Source of the DNA: Thunnus maccoyii
Taxonomy: Eukaryota > Chordata > Actinopteri > Scombriformes > Scombridae
NCBI RefSeq assembly: GCF_910596095.1
Contig: NC_056550.1
Location: 16,524,501-16,588,500, forward strand
Direction of reading: 5' to 3'
Length of the DNA: 64,000 nucleotides
A program made the position numbers and the translations under genes. This document shows positions 9,639-21,400 of this stretch, piece by piece (the stretch's first letter is position 1; each line of letters opens with the position of its first letter). The notes under the pieces are model-generated. The model saw nothing but the letters and a program-made list of their open reading frames with translations. It did no database searches and was not told where the DNA came from.

Positions 9639-12600
9639 TTATTGGAGGGCAGGGCAACACTGTAGCTCCTGCAGAGTGGCACGCTTCGTTGGATCTCTGG
9701 CCAGACACATGTGCAACAAAGTCTTGCAGTCTAAAAAGTAAGAGTGAAAGCAGGAGATCAAGGTTTAAGGGGGCAGCTACAGTACTCTGTGAGGGGAAAA
9801 AAACATATTTGTTTTCCAGAACATGATACTGTTGGGTAAAAAACTGTGTCTTACCTTGGGACAGCGCACTGTTGATTTTAATGTGGTTGTTGATGAAGTC
9901 TGTAGTCGAAAAATGCTCTCTTCCATCCAGTAACGAATAGAACAGTGCGCCCAGCTGCCAAACCGTGGTGGGACGGGCCCAGTATATGTGACAGTCAAAC
10001 CACTCTGGAGGGGCATATGCAGGGGTACCTAGCACATGTAGCAACAGAGAAATAGAGGACGACAAAGACAGAAAGTGAGAGAGAATGAGAAGGGGCTAAG
10101 CTTTCTTTAAAATGAAAGTCTTATTCTAAAAATTGGCTGATGGATATCATACCACAGAAGGAATAGTAAGACCTCTCCGTTGAAAAGCTGCCACAGCCAA
10201 AATCAATAAGCCGGAGTCTTGGGGCACCAGTTGAAGACCACTGAATCAGGGTGTTTTCTAACTTGATGTCCTGGTGAAAGACACCCTTGGTGTGCACATC
10301 AATGGCTGCGTCCACCAGCTGCTTCAGGATCATCTGAGATAGAGAGAGGAATAGACATACAGTAGTTGAGATTGGCTGTAAGGTAGTATTTTCTCCAGAT
10401 TCTTGACAGGGTGGAAAAGTGTCTAAAATAACATTATGGGGCAAAAACTTTCAGAATAGTTCCTCAAACTTTAAACACCACTGAACTGTCAGTCTCAGTT
10501 GTCTTTCAGAAGAACTGAATTGAGAACTGATGAACTAGCTGTGAGTCCATGTGGCCTTTGTTTATAAACCATGATCTTCCGGTAACAATTATTAGCAGAT
10601 TTGCTAGCAGGAAAGAAGTAAATCCATGTGAAGTTAAACCATAGACAATATGAAGTTGTTGACAGTGACCTTTGTGAGAAGCCAGAGAGTCTAAAATGCC
10701 TCCTCTGTGGAATATAAACAGTTCCACAAAACAGCAATGGTTTGTAGACATGAGTTAATATTACAAATATCTCTTTTGAATAAAATGTGTGAACTTTGTG
10801 TTGGCAACTGAGCTAGTTAGCGTGGAGAGCTATTGTAACCATGATTGAGACTGACTAGCACTAGCATGTTCCTAGCTGCCAACTACAGTAGTTTACCAAC
10901 TAGCCCTGTAAGTAGTCTCTACATCACTACTCTAGCACTGCCTATTCACAAGGACGTGTGGATGTGCAGTTTAAATCACACCAAATGTGATAAATGTAAC
11001 TTTTCAGTTGTGGTTTGAACCAAATTAGTCAAGCTTTAAACTGCAGCCTAAAATGCTCTACTGAAAAATACAAATGAAATTCAATCAAGTGTGGCAGTTT
11101 TAGCCAGAGTGCCCTTCTCATCAGGTAAGCTCTGCCCTAAAGGATGCCAAGAACTGCTTTTCTACACACGAACACAGAAGCATCCTCCACATAGCCTCAG
11201 TACCTTGGCCTCATGTTCCGGCAGGGAGCCTCCACTGATTTTAAGGTACTTTTGGAGGTCCAGGGAGAAGGCTGGTCTCTCCAAGACCAGGATTAACTCA
11301 TTTTCCAGAGTGTACCAGTCCAGAAGGGATATTGCAGCGGACTGTCCAACTGATCCTGGTAGACCTGCAGTCTTGAGCATGAAGGCCACCTCGAGAATGA
11401 TGTCAAATACCTTCCCATTGCACACCTAAAGAATACAAATGTATACATGTTGAGTGGTAAATGAGGTTCAGTTGAGGTAATCCAGGCAGCATTTAGTTAC
11501 TTATGAAATGTATTTGCAAATGCAAATTGATTACATATGAACGTCACTTTTAGGAGAAAAGGTTGAAATATAATCAGCTGCAGAACTGATAGCTTGTCTG
11601 TGCATGCGTTTTTCTCATCCACATTAGAGCGGTGAAAGAAATGTTTGACATCAGATCAAATCACTCACCACTCGTTTGCGCCTCACAATATTTGTTGGAA
11701 TGTGCTTGATCGCCACCTGCAAGACAGAAATACAAGTCCTTTGGTTGGCGCTTTCGGAGGCTGCAGTGAATGGTATAATGTGTGTTTGAGCCTGTGTTTG
11801 CAAGACTTACTGGTAAACAGTCTTCTTTACGGAAGCCGGCATACACTGAGCCAAAGCCTCCCGAACCAATTGGGGCATCCTGGAGATACTTGTCCTCAAA
11901 TTCAGCTACACACAAACACACACAGGGAGATTTGTTTTACTTCTCATATCTTCACTTCAAACCCTTCTCCTAACCAATCCTGATTTTATTCTTTACCATA
12001 ACCCTGAATACACAGGCCAGGCTAAAAGTAATCTCTTGTAGAAGGTGCAGACAGAGTGACTTCACTTAGTTTACACAGCAGCAGCAGCACACAAACTAAA
12101 CTTTCTCTAACTCTCTTTCCCACTATCAGCCCACCTCTACTTGAGTTTCCGGAGGAGGCCATCTCAAAGATTTTTTCCTCTTGCGATGAGGAGTCTTCAA
12201 AGATATGACTGATGTCATCATACCTCCCGTTGTCTATCGCTTTCTCACAGGATTCACTAAAACTGGATCCAGTAGTGCTGGATCCAGTAGCGCTGGATCC
12301 AGTAGAGCTGGATTCCATAGCACTGGATTCACTAGAACTAGATCCAGTAGCGCCAGATCCAGCAGAGCCGGGTTCATTAGTGCTCGATTCAGTGGGGCTG
12401 GACACAGTGATGCTGTTGCTGTCGCTACACCTCATCTTTTTTTCAGATGTCCCTGCGTCAACACTGGCCTTTCTTTTGCCCCACTGTTTTTTGAAATTCT
12501 CCACGGACCCTTCACTAGGCCTCATTTTTTTGCTGGGCATCTTTCCATCGTCACCAGCCCTCCTCTTTCTCACATTGACATCGTCCTGCACCGTGTTGCA

Positions 12601-13815
12601 GGGTTCAGTGGAAGGAGTGATGTTGCAACCCTTGATCTTTTTCATGGGTGCTCCTGCAACATCACTGTCCTTTCGTCCTCTCTTCTTCACATTGAGATCC
12701 TTCTCCATGTTGCTCTCTACAAATGAGAAAAACTCTGTGAACAACTTCCTGTACTGCACATGCTTCATATACATGATGACTCGTTATGGTTGTGTACTTT
12801 GACATAAGAAACATATTATGAACTTGCACCTAGCTAAAGTGATGGAGGTGAATAATCATATCAGTACTGAACAAGAGGTGATGATAATAAGGGGAAGAGC
12901 AAAGTAAATAAGCAAATACAAGACTTCATCCTCTCTCAGACATGCACCTTAATGTGTGGGCAAGTTTTACTGTCAGTCTCGTATTTGAATAAGCCCCTGC
13001 GTCACTTTTCCATCAAAATCTAGATTATACTTAGCATTATTTTTAATTCACATAAATGTAAAAACTGCAGCAGCACAAAGTGAGAGGGATATTGATATTA
13101 TTTTTTGTGACAAATTTAATGAAATCCATTTAGTAAACCACAAAATACAGAGCATTTTAAGTTAGCCTACCAAAATGTGTTTTCCCTCCTTTGTACATAA
13201 AAAGGAGTTAAACCTAAGCCATAACAATCATCAGACTGTCAGTCATTTTAAACATAGTTTGGTTGGTGAGGTGATGATAATGGTTGATGAGAAAATATGT
13301 TACAATAGGAGATCTACGGGTAGTTTGATTCGACTAGTGAGAAGCAGGGACTGTGTACCTCTATAAAAAAATAAAAAAATTTTAAAACCCATCTCTTTAC
13401 ATCATTATTTTCTGAACAGCAGTGTGTTATAAACCCTCCACTGAAGCTGGACCTAAATGTTGGATCATTACATGACAGAATTACCTTGTACATAGAATAT
13501 TGTTTGGACCAAGTTTTTATTTGATAGTTATATCATTATATTCAGGTCAGTAAAGTAACTACAAGTTTTGAATTTCTATCAAGTTACAGCACAGATGTAC
13601 ATTACAAATAAGTTTTCAGCATTTGAAAAACACTCAACAACAGGACTCTTACCTACAACTCAAAGCACTAAATCAGAATTGGTACCCACACCCGATAAAC
13701 CATATGGATTATCTCATGTCAGTAGGGATTGCAAGTTTTTTGCCACAACTTCACACTTACCTCGACCTTTTTCATAAGTTGGAGTCATCAAGTCTTGTGT
13801 AGACACTGAAGACAT
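9639..13815 (-). CDS. Pim-like serine/threonine kinase (teleost-expanded family)
   Basis: Eight coding exons read by eye: 13761-13815, 12135-12716, 11811-11905, 11669-11716, 11204-11425, 10153-10333, 9855-10028, 9639-9730, all GT-AG and in phase, giving 482 residues. The start MSSVSTQDLM is the first in-frame Met of the first exon. Residues ~19-212 are a low-complexity tail with basic clusters (VKKRGRKD) and a Ser/Gly/Thr-rich run coded by a ~15-base minisatellite. The kinase domain follows: glycine loop GSGGFGSVYAG (~226), VAIK lysine (~248), PIM-type hinge ERP, catalytic loop HQDIKLEN (354-361), DFG (378-380), GTPAYAPPEWF, and VWQLG. The catalytic loop has Gln where HRD kinases have Arg; Lys, Asp and Asn are kept, so activity is plausible. 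PIM kinases are constitutively active survival/growth kinases. Fish carry many such copies, so no orthologue symbol is given. Confidence 0.9.
12250..12375. repeat. Coding minisatellite in the pim-like N-terminal tail
   Basis: A ~15-base unit of the type GCTGGATCCAGTAG is repeated about eight times with point differences, inside exon 2 of the kinase gene. Because the unit is a multiple of three, it codes a Ser/Gly/Thr/Ala run on the minus strand without changing frame. Such arrays vary in length between individuals. Confidence 0.75.
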
Positions 13816-16009
13816 GACGTTGAAGTTTCGAACAAGATTAATTTGAGGATACAAGCACCTGCTTGCTGCACTTATCAGAGTGTGTCTATGTTCTCAGTAT
13901 GAAAACAGAAATGGATTCGGAATGGAATGATGCCTGTGACATCACACTGCTGAAGAATCTTAAGTAACAAGATATGCAAATAGCAGGCAAAAGTTCCATA
14001 TTTTTATTTGAATTCAGGTGATTATTTTCATCCTGTGTGGAGTATGTTTCCCCCCCTACCACAGTAGCTACAGTCCCAATTTGCCACTGATCTTCATATT
14101 TAGAATAAAGTTTTTGCGTAAGAAAACAAAATAATAATCACTTTGAGAGCAAATCCCTACATCTTAATGAAATGGGCTGTTAATTTGTCTTTTCTTGCCC
14201 TACTAACACATGTAATGTGTGTGTATTTAACATTATCAACTCACAGCTTGTAAGTAAACTTTAAAATGTTTTTAAAAGTGAATTTCTAAAATTTAAGCTA
14301 AATAAATTGTGAGTCAATTATAGATTTTGTTTCCATCAACTCCCTTTATGTGAATACAAACAAACGATGTGACAAGATTACACACTTAATCATCTGATAC
14401 ATCATAACATGTAACTGCTGCTTCCCACCTAGGATGGATTAATGTTTTTAATGAATGAATGTGACCCTTCTGACCTATGTATACACTGTGGTTGTTTTTA
14501 TCAACCACTATGGTGATACAGAGGAGGGCCTTGATCCACGGGCATTGCTGTTGCGTACACCACTGACGCCCATGTTGTATTTAGTCTTTATTTTCGGGGC
14601 ATTCTGGTAGAGTGGAGGCCTTTAAGGTTAAGCTTTGTGTACGATACAAAAAGTAACGTCTCCACCTCACCCAACTGTAAAACCTTTTTGCAGTATTACA
14701 GCCTTTTTCCAAATTTCTGAGGTATGCGCATGAAACCATGAAAATAGAAACATACCTACTTTCTTAATGTATTGTTCTGATAAAAGCCAGATATTTCAGT
14801 GACCTCCTGACCTTTACCCCATACAGTCAAGTCAGCAAGAGGGGCCGCAATCACCTCTCTTTAGTATATATAACAAACTGGGATAACAGATTTTAATTAG
14901 GAAGAAATACAAAATGAAAGGAATTCAAACATGAAAATGAATAATTTATTATCCAGGAGTTCACATTATAGACACTACCACTGACTAGGTGTTGACCTAG
15001 TCTTGTTTTCCTGACATCCTTCATGCCCTGAGGCCACCGTCTGCGTCCGCTCCTGCATACTGTCATGGAAATTTTTTGCATCATTCACTCAAGAACACAC
15101 AAAGACTCAAAACAGAGCATTCAACATTGTTAATTGTTGAAGCAGTTGTAAACTCTGTACAATACATTATACAATCAGTTACTCTTATGTCATGTATATT
15201 TGTGGAGAGAAACCTTCCTTTGGCTCCATGGCACACACTGAAGCCAAATACAAAAACACAATTATCTTGTATTTTTGGAGAGAAAGCATGTTGTTCAGGC
15301 GTCCCTAAATGGACATTTCCACAAACTGTTATGCCTTCTTACAAACAAGTACAGTCATACAGATGATGTCAGAGTTCAAGTTTAGCTCAGTCTAGGTACC
15401 TCATGATCCACACAGTTTCTAAGCCAGTAGGCCTATGTTGAAGATATCTGTAACTAACCCCAAAGGTCAGTGAACAACCCTCAAATAGAAATAAGTTCAA
15501 GAGTTCAGCTTGTCTAGGAATAGGATTTCTTCACAAACATGTCACAATAACACAGTGACATTACTGTCTTATTGAATTGACAACAAACAACACTGTCATC
15601 TAAAGGTTTGTCAGATCAACACATTAAAGAGACGTAGAAATATAAATAACTATGATTTGTTTTACCACTGGCTCAGACAAAAGTACAACAACATAAACTA
15701 ACTGTTGAACAGAGTAGCTTGCCTACACAGAAGGTTGATATGTTAGAGCAGGTACTGACTGACAGACTAACATTTACCCCTTAATTTGAAAACATTTGTA
15801 AAATATATACAAGAAATACATCAAATGATAACCATTGTTTAGATCTCTCTCTCACAATACAGATATACAGATAGACTGCCAGACCAAAACACCACTACAT
15901 TTCTAAAAGAATTCAGCTTCTTCCTATGCTCCTGGGTTTGTCCACTACAATGTACACATCAATTTGGAATTTTTAACTCAAAGAAAAAAGTTGCAGAGCT
16001 GCAATTTGT
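13816..16009. other. Intergenic sequence between pim-like and RRM genes
   Basis: This holds the pim-like promoter (no TATA box recognised) and, at its right end, the 3' UTR of the RRM gene. I see no further coding exon, RNA gene or mobile element with definable ends. Confidence 0.45.
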
Positions 16010-17069
16010 TTATTCATCCATATCATCATCCAACCATTGAGCATCTTCGAGTATGTAGCCCAGACCCATTGAACGGCGTGGTTGAGGCAAAGCAGTGACT
16101 GCCGCGTTCTTCTCATCTGAATCCTCCACAATCTGAAAGAAAGCAGACACATTTTTAAAGTCAGCTGATGAAGGCAGCAAACGCTCACTTTTTAAACCAA
16201 ATACTGCCATCAGCATTATTCCCATGATACAACTTTGCACTGACAGACCGAGAGACATACCGGTGAATACTCACTTTTGGACTAACAACTCGTTTCACCT
16301 CCACTTCGGAGCCTCCAAGAAAGTGAGGACCAGCCCAGTCTGCTCTGTCTGCTTCTTCCTCAGTAGCAAACCTCACATATGCTAGTGTCTTATTATTCCC
16401 TGAGTTCGGGTTCTTCTTAATCTAGAATCCAATCCAACAGACAAGGGGAATTCTTTAATTAGGTCTCCTAAATATTGATAATGTATACAGAAATACATTA
16501 AGGCACTTATATTTTAAGCAGTAATTATTTTCGGACTTTACCTTACACGCTGTGATGGTTCCCCATTCTCTGAAGTAAGCCTGTACATATCCTTCATTTA
16601 AGTAAGGGTTCAGATCTTTTATAACCAATCCATGGTCCTATAAACAGTAGAAAATTATACGATTAATGGCATATTATAGTTCAAAGTCAAAAAGATTAAA
16701 TAAGTGACGCACCCTGTAAATATACTGTAGGAAAGAGAGAAATTATTTACCAGTTCATAATGTTTAGCCAAACTAGCCATGTATTTCTTTGGAAGACTGA
16801 TGTACACTCTTCTCTGAGGTGCTGTGTTCACTTCCATCTTATCTGGAGGAAGAGAGATGAGTTTGTAGATTTATAAACACTGTGCAGTGGGAAAGTATTA
16901 TAATGTGGGAATGTTGTACCAAGGATTTGCAAACAAAATAATTCAAATGATTTAATTGCTTCACATGAATGTAAAATTAGAAACACGATAATATGAAATC
17001 TTTCTTAGCAGATGAGGTGTGATGTCAAGAAAGCTGTTACTTACCAGAGGTCATTACTGAGATGCTCAT
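16010..17069 (-). CDS. Small single-RRM RNA-binding protein, hnRNP-A-like
   Basis: Five coding exons on the minus strand: 17045-17069, 16751-16842, 16542-16637, 16275-16421, 16010-16132. Joins are GT-AG and in phase, giving 160 residues. One RNA-recognition motif is visible: RNP2 LVIKDL (43-48), helix 1 NEGYVQAYFREWGTI, RNP1 KTLAYVRF (82-89), helix 2 EEEADRADWAGPHF, and a final strand VEVKRVVSPK like the VExKRAVS end of hnRNP A-type RRM1. The usual RNP1 glycine is Thr here. A short acidic tail (DDDMDE) follows, with no Gly-rich domain, so it is much shorter than hnRNP A proteins (~300+). It should bind single-stranded RNA; target and process are unknown. MEVNTAPQ at codon 11 is an alternative start. 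I could not assign it to a named orthologue. Confidence 0.85.
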
Positions 17070-17761
17070 CGACCGGCTCTTCCAAGTAGAGACTGACTCA
17101 AAATGCAAATGAAGGTGTTGTGGAGAGGCTTCATATAGTGTCCCTCTAAGTCACAATGACGAAATCTCCTCCTTCCTATCACGTCTTCTCGTGAAGTTCA
17201 CAGAAACAAGTTTGAGTGACTGGTGAAAGAGTTGCTTAATGTCAAAATATGCTATTCAGGATTGTTGACATTGTTGAGCACTTGCTAATGGAACTGCTCC
17301 AGACTAAGTTTACACTTGTCCTGCATGTGAAGCAGCAACAAGTGTATCTTGTTTTCAGTTGTGATTTTAAATTTAAAAGTTCAACTGATTCAAGGGGTCA
17401 TATGAGTCTCACAAGAGTTCCAACATCCAAGTACTCTCCCTATTTTTCATGATATGTGGAAAATATTGAATATACTGAACTTATCTTTGAAAGTTACTGC
17501 ACATATAGCAAACTGCCAGAGGTTGACACAACATGCAATAGGACACTACCATCCGCATTTTGACCTCTAAATCTCTTTTAAAAATATTATTAGCTAAATA
17601 ATAATTTGTCACAAAAACATTCAAACTACACAAAGAGACATAGATAAAGTAGATGTAATAGATTTTTTTCTCCCTGCATAGATTTTACATAATGTCACAT
17701 GGAATGTCTTCTTAAGAAATTCAATGTTCTTTGGAGTGTAACTGAAAACAAATCAGCCTCA

Positions 17762-17806
<45 letters not shown>

Positions 17807-18155
17807 TACAAAATCTCAGTAAAGCACTGCAAAATTAATTCTTACATGTTTAGAGAAGAGAGAAAGATTCCTTTTTCAGTGATAGACACATTCACAAAAA
17901 AATTTATTTTATCTTTCAATACAACACATTCAAGATCCTTATACATAAACTTACACATTTGCTTTTACATTCAACATAGATTCTAAAAAATAACTGCAAA
18001 ATTTAAAAAAAACTAACATCCTGACATACAATAAGAGCTCTATGTATAAATAAGGATAAATGACTCCATTATGGCGCTAACAGTCCAGTGATTTAGTTTT
18101 GTGTTCATCCAGCACATTAAGGACTCACAAACATCATAGAATGTATTTGAACACT
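17070..18155. other. Intergenic sequence, includes (AT)n microsatellite
   Basis: This contains the upstream region of the RRM gene and sequence downstream of tmc6. An (AT)n tract of about 19 repeats lies at 17765-17802 and accounts for the alternating Ile-Tyr open frame there. No gene was seen. Confidence 0.5.
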
Positions 18156-18165
18156 TTTATTTATT
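18156..18165 (-). terminator. Candidate poly(A) signals of tmc6
   Basis: Two overlapping minus-strand AATAAA motifs (plus-strand TTTATT at 18156-18161 and 18160-18165) lie about 320 bases past the tmc6 stop. They are the nearest good signals. Confidence 0.4.
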
Positions 18166-18480
18166 TTTTTTACTGTAACTGTTTTTTCTTCCACTTTCAT
18201 TCTCTTTGTACCTTGTACGTGACATTCCTGATGGTGCTGATAGCTATCTTGGCATTGATGATTATATCAACACTAAGATATGTGTTGTTGATGAGATGAT
18301 ATCTTGCCATTTCTTCAGTGTGTTGCTGTTAAAAGCAGGAAAACATTTTATATGGAAGACAGTGCTCACGCAAATGCAGATCATTAAGTGAACTCATGAA
18401 AACGGTGAGGAAAAATAAAGATGATATGTTGTACATGATATGTTATACAATGAGGATATACAGCACTCAGACTACGCACC

Positions 18481-21400
18481 TTATTGATGAGGAGAAACCG
18501 GACTACTCTGTTCATTTATGTCTTGCAGTTTGGTGATGAGGAACTTTTTGTCCTTACCCTCCTGTATACAAGAAATATAAAATCACTATCCACATACTGT
18601 ACACATACCAGTGATTAGAAAAAAAAAAAAAGTTTGATTATGCATACATTTTCAATTTGCTTCTCTAACAGACTGATGATTCTCCTTTGGCCATCGACAA
18701 CTTGAGAGTGAATGTATATCACCATTCTGAAAAATAAAAAAGCATGAGGGATCAATTCAAATTTAAAGCGCCTAAACAACATTCACACAGGTAGCTCACA
18801 ACTCCAAAAGATTTAAATGAGGTAAACAATTTGTTAATAAAATAACTGCCAAAATACATTCTACATCTTAGATACAATGATATAATGGTGACTCTTAATG
18901 GCAAGCTCTTGATAAGGAGAAGCTGATTGTGAAATATTGTGAAAATTAGGCAGGTTGTTTAAAAATTTTGGGTGATCATGTCACCACTCACAGAAAAACT
19001 CCACTGGCGAGGAATAACAAAAGTGGGTTATCCACTAGATATCTGTAAATCCAGTTGAGCCACGTCAGGACTGGATGAGTGTCCTGCATCTGTTTGGCCC
19101 ACACCCCCACCGACTCAAACATGGTATTATTCCTGAAAGGGCCACAACCTGATGAGGGTTTAATCCTGTGGACGACAAACAGATGGAGTGCAGTCTGTAA
19201 GAATTTGTGACACCTTTTCTGCTGTTCAGGCTCCAAGCTCCAGCACATTGGATTTCAGAATGGAAAAAAAAGGCTGATGTTGGCAAACATTTTATATTTT
19301 TCATAGTGTCAACAAATCCCATAAAAGAAGTCAGACTTGCAATATTTTCCGACTTCCCTGCCCTATTTATGGCACTCAGGCTCATTTGTTTCTAGTGAAG
19401 ACATCTTTAAAGGAATAGTTTGACATTTCGGGAGATACACTTATTTGTTTTCTTATGAGAGTTAGTTTAGAGGATTGACACTGCTCACGTCTGTATAGTA
19501 AATATGAAGCTACTGTGCACAGACTGTTAGCTTAGAACAAAGACTGGAAACTGGGGGAAACAGCTGGACTAGCTCTGTCCAAAAGCTACAGAATCCTCCT
19601 AACAGCATCTCTAAAGCTTACAATTACATCTCATTTGTTTAATCCGGCTCTGAAATATATATAATTTCATTTTTAAAAGAGACAAAGTAATTTTCTTAAA
19701 CAACTTGGCACTGCTGTTTGAAGAAAATATTATTCTAAGAGGAACAGATACTGCATTTGTTGGGGACTACTTTCAGCTGTGTACAGAGCCCAGGAGGGGC
19801 CACTGAGGAAAAAAAAACAACCTAATTCATGCTCTCAATTTAATACTGGTAATTCATTCACACAGATTACTTAAAGTCCCCCTTCACTCAAAAATATGTA
19901 TGTGCAGAGTTCGACACCAGAGGGCTTTTTTCACATTCATCTGCTCAAAGTAGAATGTTTCTCTGTGCTCATTAAAGATCTGATTTTTAGGGGTGTCTCC
20001 ATGAGCATGATTTGTGACATCACAACTCATTTGGAGCCTATCATGGTCCAGTATGCAACTTACACAAGTGTGATGGGGAAACTTGAAGCTTCCAGTGCAC
20101 ATACACTGAGAATTGGTGTTACACTAAAGAAAGAGACATCTTGTGTCCAGAAGTTAAACTTCTGAAATGAAACATATTTGAATATTCATAGATTCTGCAA
20201 TTTTTAATGACTTGGCATGAGTAGATGCCATTTTAAGCATTTTAACATGGTAGTTAAACTTTTTTTTGTGGAAAAACCATATCAGACACGCACTATTGTC
20301 TCAATACAAGTCTGGAGGGGGTCTTAAATTATTGCTCTCGATTTATCTATTTTGCCTGTTCCCCTCTTGTAGAGGGCACCAAATGCTTTCAGTTAGCTTG
20401 GAGTTTGAAGAAAGAAACGAAGAAGACGTTTCCCTTTAAGGCATGTCACTTGCACACCTCTTCATTGCTTTTTTCAAACTTCTGGCTGACTGAATGCATT
20501 TGGTACCCTCTACAAGAGAAGAACAAGCAAAATAGATAAATCGAGAGCACTAATTAAGTAATCCGTGGGCACAAATTATTAAATCGAAGGCCCAAATTAT
20601 TGAAACAAGAGCACAAATTAGTTTTTTTTTCCTCCATGGCCCTTCCTAGGCTCCATAGCTGTGGATTGATACAGATATGTGAATATTTACAGCACCAAAA
20701 CGGTGGGCTACAACTCCTACACCCTTCACAATATTGATGCAAACACCCTCAAATTAAACTGAATTTGACACTTTTAACCTCACAGTCATTGTTGTAATTT
20801 AAATTCTACATTCTAGGTTACAAAATGGTAAATATTCTTGGAATGCAACGAGAGACTGTCAGCATGTTTTTAGAAGTCTATTCATGTGTCTTGGGATGTG
20901 GATGCCTTTTGGTGTAGAAAATGCTTGTGAGCATCAGTCAGTCAGAGTCAAGTCAGTCAGCAAGAGAGAGGCTGTTTGTTCCACTCACTTCCAAATTGTA
21001 TATGTGACAACCGTGACAGCACCAAGAAATGAGGGGAAGAACAAAAGAGAGATGAATAATGTTGTCATTTGACTGGCCCTCCAGGGCTTACTTGAGGCCT
21101 GACAGTTGAGCAACAGACTGTCCTGAGGAAGAAACCAGAGAAAGAACATTCAGTTTGTCATGCAATCCAGACACACTTTATGAAAGTAGAAGTTGAAAAG
21201 TAGTGGAAACATCTGCTGTACCAACCTTCCTCATGTAAAACAGCACAAACAGTTTTATGATCTGGATGGCAGGAAGCAATGGTGCGAACAGAACCCCAAT
21301 CCTAGGAAAAACAGAAAACCATTAATGTTTAATTCACTTTTTTGTGTGTGTGTGTGTGTGTGTTAACTAAGCGATGGTATTCAAAGATGTGATGTAATGC

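Noticed and set aside
12205-12802. Plus-strand open frames of 173 and 196 codons
   Set aside because: They are antisense shadows of the pim-like exon 2, kept open by its in-frame repeat; no homology and no splice context.
17699-17986. Open frame with alternating Ile-Tyr
   Set aside because: Caused by the (AT)n microsatellite at 17765-17802.
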